In this document: one piece after another, positions 57,639 through 64,000 of the stretch
Layout of the letters: every line of letters begins with the position of its first letter
Position numbering within the stretch: position 1 is the first letter of the stretch
Source of the DNA: Dryomyza anilis
Taxonomy: Eukaryota; Arthropoda; Insecta; Diptera; Dryomyzidae
DNA length: 64,000 nucleotides
Direction: 5' to 3'
Assembly: GCA_951804985.1 (NCBI GenBank)
Contig: OX638132.1
Location: 12,071,529 to 12,135,528 of the forward strand
Translations under genes and position numbers: made by a program
Notes under the pieces: generated by a model
Databases searched by the model: none
What the model saw: only the letters and a program-made list of their open reading frames with translations
What the model was told of the DNA's origin: nothing

Positions 57639-58484
57639 ACGAGTTGGGAAAGTTAGGTCACATGGGTAAGTTCGGTCACATGGGGCGGATTTTTATAGTC
57701 GGTCGGGCCCGACTATGGAATACCCTACACCTTTGGTGGAGATATTAATGAGGAATATTTAATTGTATACCTTAATTTTAAATTTTTAATTATGCTGAAC
57801 CTCAGAATATTATTCATATATCAGAAATTTACGTCTTATATCCCCATAAATTAAAAAATTTATATAAAGTATAAACAACTAATAAAAAATTGAAAAATAT
57901 AATTGGGAGAACCACGCCTATATTTAAAATTTTGAAAGGCTAATTTTTCATAGATTTGATTTTAATAATTTACGGATCAAATTTTTACTATGAAAACCCG
58001 GGATATAATGAAAAAAAAAAAGTGGGCGGATCACGCCCATTTTTGGACCACATATTTTTAGGTAAATTCTAACAATACCTTTTAAATTTTATAACTATAC
58101 CTTGAATACTTTTCGAAATATTAGTTTCGAAAGAGTTATATAAAAGTGACTTGTATGGGAGGTGGGCGTGTCCGTTGACCGATTTTGCTCATTTTCAAAC
58201 TCAGTTCCTACTTTTGGCTAAAATATATTGAGACGAAATTTCATCGCATTCTGATCAGTATTTCTCAAGTTATTCTGTATTCGGACAGCAAGACAGCAAG
58301 ACAGCAAGACAGCAAGACAGCAAGACGGACAGACAGACAGACAGACGGACATGGCTAAACGGACTCGGGTAGTTATGCTGATCAAGAATATATATACTTT
58401 TCCATACCGGACACGCCTCCTAAGGGGCGTTACAATATATGCACAAAGTTAATATACCCTGTACCTCATAGGTGTAGGGTATAA
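57639..58484 (+). mobile_element. mini-me element (B type), most complete copy, 846 bp
   Basis: Starts AACGAGTTGGGAAAGTTAGG and ends TACCTCATAGGTGTAGGGTA. It has GTCGGTCGGGCCCGACTATG, GGCGGATCACGCCCAT, GGGAGGTGGGCGTGTCCGTT, a microsatellite at 58283-58350 whose first half is an expanded AGCAAGAC unit and second half GACA/GACG, the core ACATGGCTAAACGGACTCGG ... TGCTGATCAAGAATATATAT, and the 3' end. No reverse transcriptase or transposase frame, so it is non-autonomous. Confidence 0.9.
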
Positions 58485-58699
58485 TTAAAAGAAGTGGGTG
58501 GGGCGAGAAATAGGCAAGAAGTAGACAGATGTATTTGATCCAGAAGAATTGTAGTAAAATGATATATACATGCACAGATAAAATTAGAAATATCAATATA
58601 ATGCTTTTTATTATTCAAAATATTTGCTAAAGTATTGTCAATCAACAAATATAAAACTCTTAGTCCGTCTGTTTGTTTCAGATTCATGTCCACTGTACA

Positions 58700-59640
58700 A
58701 ATTTGACTGAAAGTTTACACGTGGATACCATGGAGTCCGGAGGGTGACATTGGCAATATATGGGCGGGATTTTACAAAGAGGCGAATAGCTCCAATACAA
58801 CCTAAACTTTTAAAACGATATAACTCGGCACTTACACCAGCTAAGAAGATGAAACAAAAACGCAAATACAAAAAACAATAAAAAAAAGTAAAAACACAAT
58901 GCAAACAAAAACAAGAAGCAAAAGCACAAAGGAAACAAAAATAAACAAGCAAAATCAAAAAACAAAATTAAGAACAAAATCATAAACTAAAAATAAACAT
59001 AAAACAAAAGTAAAAAAAAATGCAAAAACCAAACCACAAACCCAAAAATAAAAGCAAAACAAAACCACAATAAAAAACAAAATAAAAAACACAAAACAAG
59101 AGGAAACGCACAAAAACACAAAAGCAAAAACACAAAATGAATCTCAAAAACAGAAATAAACAAAATAAAAAAAATACAAAAACAAAATGAAACGCACAAA
59201 AACAAAAGGAAACGCAAAAAAAGACAAAAACACAAAATTAATCTCAAAAACAGAAATAAACAAATAAAAGGAAATGCACAGAAATACAAAACCCAAAAAC
59301 AAAAAACAATGCAATGCAAAAGCAAAAGGAGACACACTAAAACAAAAGCAAAAACTCAAAAGGAAAAGGACAATGCAAAAGCAAAAACAAAAAAAAAAGC
59401 GAAAACACAAAGTCATTCTCAAAAACATAATAAAATACAGAAACAAACATATATAAAATGCTAAACAGGAAAAAATCAACAGAATAGCAAAATCAAAAGA
59501 AAAACACAAAATAAATAAAAATAATAAATAAAATCTAATAAATAAAAATTAAAGCAAAAACCAAAAGTAATGTTTGTGTAAACCAAAAGTAAAGCTTAAA
59601 AACATGGGTTAAAAAAAACAAATAAACAAAAAACCTGGTG
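58700..59640 (+). mobile_element. Helitron 5' fragment with CAAAA-rich tract
   Basis: 58730-58860 matches the Helitron 5' region (GGAGTCCGGAGGGTGACATT, ATATGGGCGGGATTTTACAA, AACGATATAACTCGGCACTT, AGAAGATGAAACAAAAACGC), then runs into about 780 bp of degenerate CAAAA/GCAAAA/AACACAAA sequence. No minisatellite and no CTAG terminus. The frames on both strands at 58987-59509 come from the low-complexity tract. Confidence 0.75.
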
Positions 59641-59788
59641 AGCATCCTTGGTACGAAATACTATCGCATTTATTGTAGTAAATTATACTACATTTATTTC
59701 TTTGTTTTGAAAAAAAGAATTTCTACTACATTTTGATAGTTTTTAAATACATTTGTATTTATTTAAAATAATTTATCAACTCATTGTA

Positions 59789-60128
59789 AAGGGTTTTTTA
59801 GTAAGAGCGCTACAAAAGTTTTTTCAAAGGTTTTTCAACAGGGACGCTACAAAAGTAGAGCGACAGGGACAGCAAACGACGCCATATTTCTTGCCGCTCT
59901 TTTAACATTTCTCTTCAGTAAGGTTTGCCATTTCATGATGGAAAGATATACGAGCCAACAACGAGTCGAAATTATTAAAATTTACTACCGAAATTCGAAT
60001 ACGTACATCTTTCCATCATGAAATGGCAAACCTTACTGAAGAGAAATCTCAAAAGAGGGGCAAGAAAAAGGCGTCGTTTGCTGTCCCTGTCGCTCTGCGT
60101 TTGTAGCGTCCCTGTTAAAAAAACCCTT
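59789..60128. mobile_element. Foldback TA-transposon (copy 2), 340 bp
   Basis: Same structure as 8752-9076: long inverted arms with GGGACGCTACAAAAGTAGAG and CTTCAGTAAGGTTTGCCATT, and the fragment MERYTSQQRVEIIKIYYRNS from 59938. The termini AAGGGTTTTTTAG and TAAAAAAACCCTT are flanked by TA on both sides. The left arm again has the extra GTAAGAGCGCTAC block. Confidence 0.85.
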
Positions 60129-60503
60129 TATTAGAAATTCGATTTCAATATAGTACAAAAACTGTACGGTGTCTTCGTTTTCTGCACTTTTTAATTATAT
60201 GAAATTCATATGAATACACGACGGACGACTGCATTATTGACTAGGTAGAAACTGAACACATTTCACATTTTATTGTGGTTATTTATGTACTTAAGTTGTT
60301 TATGTACTATACAATTAAATAGTTTTCAGATCTATAATTCTTGTACCTTATTTTTGGTAATCAAACATTTGTTTATATTCATTCATATAATTGTTTTTAT
60401 TATATAAAATAAAAATATATATTTTTTTATATTAATTATTACAACAAAGTAAAATAACTACATTTTATAGTAAAATTGAAGGTATTCGTAGTAATTTTTC
60501 TAC
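60129..60503. other. AT-rich sequence, nothing recognised
   Basis: No frame or terminal repeat. Confidence 0.3.
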
Positions 60504-60975
60504 GTATAAATAAAGACCAAGTTTAAGATTTTAATACAAATGTATAAAATTTGTGTATAGAAATGCAGTAAAACTATGTAGCTATTTCCCAAACAAAAAT
60601 AACTACATCAATGTAGTAAAAACAAATACATTTGTTTTTGGACGTAAATCAAAGAAATATGTATTTATTTTAAATACATTTTTATTTATTTTTATTACAG
60701 TAATTTCATCGATGTTTACAAAGTTTAAATACTTCAGAACGTATAAATAAAGACAAAGTTTAAGATTTTAATACAAATGCATTACATTTTTGTATAGAAA
60801 TGCAGTAAAACTATGTAGTTATTTCCCATACAAAAACAACTACATCAATGTAGTAAAAACAAATATATTTGTTTTTGGTCGTAAATCAAAGACATATGTA
60901 TTTATTTTAAATACATTTTTATTTATTTTTATTACAGTAATTTTTTCGGTGTGTACAAAGTTTAAGGAAAAAAAT
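60504..60975. repeat. 237-bp tandem duplication
   Basis: GTATAAATAAAGACCAAGTT at 60504 and GTATAAATAAAGACAAAGTT at 60741, followed in both units by ATAGAAATGCAGTAAAACTA, CTACATCAATGTAGTAAAAA and TTTTTATTTATTTTTATTAC. The two frames at 60553 and 60790 are copies of one another and not evidence of coding. Confidence 0.92.
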
Positions 60976-62199
60976 ATATAAAAACAATAAAAATTGCCAC
61001 ATATTTCCTTTACGTAATAACTGTAGCCATTATCAAAAAAAAAAAAAAAACTGAATATGAGTTCTTGATTTGAGTTCATCGATATACCAAACTAATATCG
61101 TGGATTAATAAAAATAAGGTTTTTATTATCTAATATAATGCAGCATGATACATATAACTATAATACATAGCACAATTATAGGACATACACGATATTAAGC
61201 CAAAACATAAATTCGTCATTATTGATAAGAGCTTAAAAGCAAAGACAAAGTCTTATGCACACACCGACAAAAGCATCTATTAATCAAAATTCAAATTAAC
61301 ACACACAAAGGTGGTCGCCCATGACAATTTTGAGACAAATACCAATGAAAAGATAATGGCACGGAAGCTTTCACCGGAAATGTACACTATTGAATTACTA
61401 ATATGTGTGAGCATTGATTATGAGCGAGAGTATTAAGAATGAGACAAAGCGCTTAATTCACATCATGAGATAGATCATGAGTGATTCCATATAGCACTGA
61501 CACAATTTGAATGGATGGAATCGCAGAAATCATTTGTTCATAATTTAATAGAATTGAACATAACTAATTGTGTATTATGGTCAGTTTCAAAACTAAATGT
61601 ATTTGTTTTTACTACATTTTTGTAGTTTTTTATTTAAGGAAAATAACTACATATTTTAACCGTATTCATATACAACATTTTACTACGTTTGCATGGAAAC
61701 TAACTCCATTTTATATGTAAATATGTAAATATATGACCACATCTGCATTTCTTTTTACTGCATCTGCATTTATAATTACTACATTCTGCAAAATTATGTT
61801 TGTAACGAGAATTTCTTTCTTCATCAAACTTTCTATTTGTTTTCAAATTCGCACTGAACCATAAAGAACATAAAACCTTCACTGCAACCTGCATTAAAAA
61901 CTGACTAACAATATTAACACGTCTACAAGCACATTGACCGACAACACAGCATCATGTGCACCAGTAACCAACTCAGCAGTAGCAAAATTTGCTGCAACCG
62001 CAGCAACTGTGGCTACATTATGGACATATTTTGACTCGAACAACGATAAATAAGGTGTAGGAAAATTAGATGATGATGTAATTATGATGATAATAATGAT
62101 GACAATAATAACGACAACGATAACGCTGATGTTGCTGATGGTGTACATAATGCTGCTAGTTTTCAATGTTGAAAATAATGAAATTCTTATACACGATGA
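60976..62199. other. AT-rich sequence with a GAT/ATT microsatellite
   Basis: 62070-62130 is an imperfect GATGATGAT/AATAATGATGAC run that produces a hydrophobic minus-strand frame. Nothing else is recognised. Confidence 0.35.
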
Positions 62200-62593
62200 T
62201 TTATAAAAAAACCTTAAAACGATGTTTTATACATTTTTTTTAGACAAAGAACTTTTTTTTTTTTTCGAAAAAAATAATAATTTTGGACAATTTTTTTTTT
62301 AAATTTTTTTTATTTTTAAATAATGTTTTTACAAAAACACTTTTTTCGAATTATTTAAATTTTTTTTTTTTTAAGGTTGTAAAGAAATTATATTCATAAA
62401 TATTATGAACAAATTCATCAATATGACGATACAAATTCATTATATTGAATATTTCGTTCATATATATAATGAATGTATTCATCAATATGTCATTTAATGA
62501 ACGGTGGTATCTATATGATGAATCTGGTAGTTAGTGAAAAAATTCAGAATATTTATGAATAAATTCTACATATTGATGATTTTTTTTTCTGTG
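62200..62593. mobile_element. TGATGAA-type MITE, right-end form
   Basis: Matches 11400-11810: poly-T with TTCGAA spacers, then GAACAAATTCATCAATATGA, CATATATATAATGAATG, TCATTTAATGAACG, GATGAATCTGGTAGTTAGTG and the terminus TTTTTTTTCTGTG. The left end is not defined. Confidence 0.68.
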
Positions 62594-62612
62594 TATAACT
62601 TTTTTCAATGCA

Positions 62613-62860
62613 CATATCGTCGTTGTAGAACGAAAAGTCACCAAATACATTTTTATGAAAAATTTAATTTTGAGTTTGTTGATTAATATTATAAAAAGTA
62701 ATTGATGCATTTTTTAAAGTTGAAATATCAATTCATAGATTTACATATTCTTATTATGTGGTAAAAAAAAAAATTGACAAATATATAAAGATTTTTGTAA
62801 ATGAATATTTGGAATTTTGTAAATGTATTTAGTGACTTTTCGTTCTACAACGACGATATA
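62613..62860. mobile_element. TCGTTGTAGAACG-type MITE (copy 2), about 248 bp
   Basis: Inverted termini ATATCGTCGTTGTAGAACGA followed by AAAGTCACCAAATACATTT, and AAATGTATTTAGTGACTTTT followed by CGTTCTACAACGACGATAT, pair almost perfectly over about 38 bp. Non-coding interior shared with 42205-42460. Confidence 0.85.
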
Positions 62861-62861
62861 T

Positions 62862-64000
62862 TATATTAAATGTTAATAATTTCGGATTTTCGAATTATAT
62901 TTTTAGTATATAAGTTACAATAATTTATATAAAATTTTTTGGAAACATTAAAAGCAATACAAATTAATTGTGAGACATGTTAAAATAATCGAATGATGGC
63001 CTCCAACCAGTTTAATTCAGTTATCACAACTATTTTTTGGTTTTTTCACCGTCCAATGTCAAAAGAAAATTTGTCTGTGTAGAATTTTTGTGGTTGCCAA
63101 CATAAATTACACTGTATGTGTGCAACATAATGAGCGTCAGACATTTTTGTGGGCTTTTCATGTCCACATTGTTGGGTGTTGTTGCAGTGGCAGTGATAAA
63201 CTGCCATGTTTTACTCTGGTAGTGCGCCTGTGTTTGACTGACAAACTGACTTCATTTGCACAGACAGCTGTGAAGCAAAGTAGTTGCTGCCACTACAAAA
63301 TTCACACTGACTCCACAAATAGCAGCAGAAATTGTCGCCAAATGTTTAAAATTTGAGATAAATTTGTGTCCAAATGCAAAAGCCTATGTGCGACGTGCAC
63401 TTTGCTGATTGTCACTGTTGACAGTTGAACGGCTGCCTTACTGCCAGCATTATCAAAACTACTAACATCATTATCACCGCCACCCGTATTTTCAGCCACA
63501 CTCTATAATATGTGCACCGTGTATTGAAGCTATCCTCATGGCGGTTGTCAAAAGCTACATTGAACTGAAATGAATTGAAACGGAATAAAAGCTGAAACGG
63601 CATAAATATATACACAAAAAGCTGCATTAAAAAAAATTAAAATTTCTTTAAAATAAAAGCATATGTATTTGTTTTGACTAAAATTATATAGTTCTTTTTG
63701 TATGGAAAATAGCTACATAATTTGACAGCTTTTCTATACAAAAATTTCAATATATTTGTATTAAAAATTAATTTTCAATACATTGTGTATTAAAATTAAT
63801 GCAAATAAAGACATATGTATTTAAAAGCCAATAAAATGCATTAAACCTATATTTTTTCAAAACAAAAACATATAAGTTATATAATTTACCACCGTATTTT
63901 TTCGGAAACGGAAAACAATATAAAGAAATATGCACCACTTAGAATTTGGACAGGGTGTTCATCTTGCGACGAGAATAAAGTTTTTTTCGACCTTTATTCG
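62862..64000. other. Unique sequence, GC-richer at 63080-63560
   Basis: Several overlapping frames on both strands (for example 63090-63356 plus and 63302-63627 minus) cover a GC-richer patch. None is recognised. It could be an untranslated exon or regulatory region. The last 350 bp return to AT-rich repeat-like words. Confidence 0.3.

Noticed and set aside
58987..59509. Cys/Phe-rich minus-strand frames over 100 codons
   Set aside because: Complement of a CAAAA/GCAAAA low-complexity Helitron tract.
60553..60981. Two similar short proteins MYRNAVKLCSYF
   Set aside because: They are the two units of a 237-bp non-coding tandem duplication; the shared frame follows from the duplication.
61894..62166. 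Hydrophobic minus-strand frame (VIVVVIIVIIIIII)
   Set aside because: Derived from an imperfect GAT/AAT microsatellite.

Overview
The window looks like a transposon-dense stretch of a higher-fly (Diptera, Brachycera, probably a calyptrate) genome. It is strongly AT-rich, has introns and almost no open coding sequence, and carries mini-me elements, Helitrons, a DD37E-type mariner relative and a tRNA-derived SINE. The species cannot be fixed from sequence alone.

Only one host coding exon is convincing: 3789-4190 on the minus strand. It is an internal, phase 0-0 exon of heparan-sulfate 6-O-sulfotransferase (Hs6st) with the PAPS-binding motif HIQKTGGTSFGR. Its downstream exons must lie left of the window. 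Its N-terminal exon, which should carry the membrane anchor, lies either outside the window or unrecognised within the roughly 60 kb to the right, so much of the window may be upstream intron and flank of this gene.

Layout, left to right. 1-5.6 kb: two hAT-type non-autonomous elements with perfect 8-bp target duplications (646-1129; 2842-3623), a half copy of the second (5211-5571), and the Hs6st exon. 6-8 kb: a Transib-like element (6148-7884) with RSS-like ends and a 5-bp target duplication, sitting in one copy of a 71-bp tandem duplication whose other copy preserves the empty site. 8.7-14 kb: a foldback element carrying a transposase start, a Helitron inside a longer MITE, and two small MITEs. 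14.5-19 kb: mini-me fragments and a double hairpin. 19-26 kb: three SINE copies, a second Transib-like element with nested insertions, and a 1-kb satellite with a 9-bp unit. 27-33 kb: TIR elements and a decayed Tc1/mariner transposase gene split by a mini-me element. 34-42 kb: Helitrons that share a 15-bp minisatellite, a hAT transposase relic and a Harbinger-like MITE. 42-64 kb: further MITEs, mini-me copies, local tandem duplications, a second foldback copy and long AT-rich unique sequence.

There is no operon-like cooperation here. The logic is one of nested insertions, several of which can be ordered in time from target duplications and empty sites. All family names rest on reading termini, target duplications and motifs by eye; no database search was possible.
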